A stretch of DNA of 6,026 nucleotides from assembly GCA_012841765.1 (NCBI GenBank), contig DUUA01000050.1, forward strand, positions 1 through 6,026. The letters are read 5' to 3'. This document shows positions 6,012-6,026 of this stretch, piece by piece. Positions within the stretch are counted from its first letter, which is position 1. Each line of letters opens with the position of its first letter. Under the pieces are notes generated by a model. It was not told the origin of the DNA, ran no database searches, and saw only the letters and a list, made by a program, of their open reading frames with translations. The translations under genes were made by a program, and so were the position numbers. The DNA comes from Acholeplasmataceae bacterium (GTDB taxonomy: Bacteria; Bacillota_I; Bacilli_A; ML615J-28; CAG-698).

Positions 6012-6026
6012 AATTAGAAAACCTGC

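Noticed and set aside
1..6026. Mycoplasma-type genetic code (UGA as Trp)
   Set aside because: Tryptophans at conserved places are TGG, no frame needs UGA read-through, and all seven stops are TAA; the data give no support for reassignment, though TGA is also not used as a stop here.
6012..6026. Possible terminator or next gene after the flavodiiron gene
   Set aside because: Only 15 bases are available and they show no stem, ribosome binding site or start codon that can be judged.

Overview
The window is AT-rich (by eye about 70% A+T) and densely coded. Ribosome binding sites are strong AGGAGG or GAGG types, promoters are sigma-A-like, and every visible gene ends in TAA. Tryptophan is read from TGG, with no sign of UGA reassignment. 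This fits a low-GC Gram-positive bacterium (Bacillota, or a Mollicutes-related lineage that keeps the standard code). The rubredoxin and flavodiiron pair points to an anaerobe or microaerophile that must remove oxygen. I cannot name the species.

Layout: (1) 1-693, the C-terminal 230 residues of an extended SDR / NAD-dependent epimerase-like protein, cut by the left edge and closed by a hairpin terminator. (2) 801-3723, a three-gene operon with its own promoter encoding a split transhydrogenase-family complex: soluble dI subunit (PntAA type), small membrane subunit (PntAB type) and large membrane plus dIII subunit (PntB). It ends in a strong hairpin that also serves the converging gene. (3) 3747-4454, minus strand, a PlsC-like glycerolipid acyltransferase homologue with an altered HX4D motif. 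(4) 4455-4663, a divergent intergenic region with one minus-strand promoter and two similar plus-strand promoters in tandem. (5) 4664-6011, rubredoxin plus a class A flavodiiron protein, a compact O2 (or NO) reduction module. The last 15 bases hold nothing I can call. No intergenic stretch exceeds about 210 bases. I see no tRNA, rRNA, CRISPR array, insertion sequence or riboswitch.

The most interesting part is the transhydrogenase-like operon. Gene order, domain layout and most signature motifs are those of a proton-translocating NAD(P) transhydrogenase. Three sets of functional residues differ from the enzymes I remember. The dI subunit carries residues matching the catalytic Arg, Lys, His and Asp of alanine dehydrogenase. 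The membrane subunits lack the usual intramembrane histidines. The dIII NADP 2'-phosphate-binding Lys-Arg-Ser stretch is replaced by Asn-Tyr-Asp-Asp. Together these suggest a divergent subfamily whose cofactor, substrate or ion coupling may differ from the textbook enzyme. That is inference from remembered family sequences and needs alignments and biochemistry.
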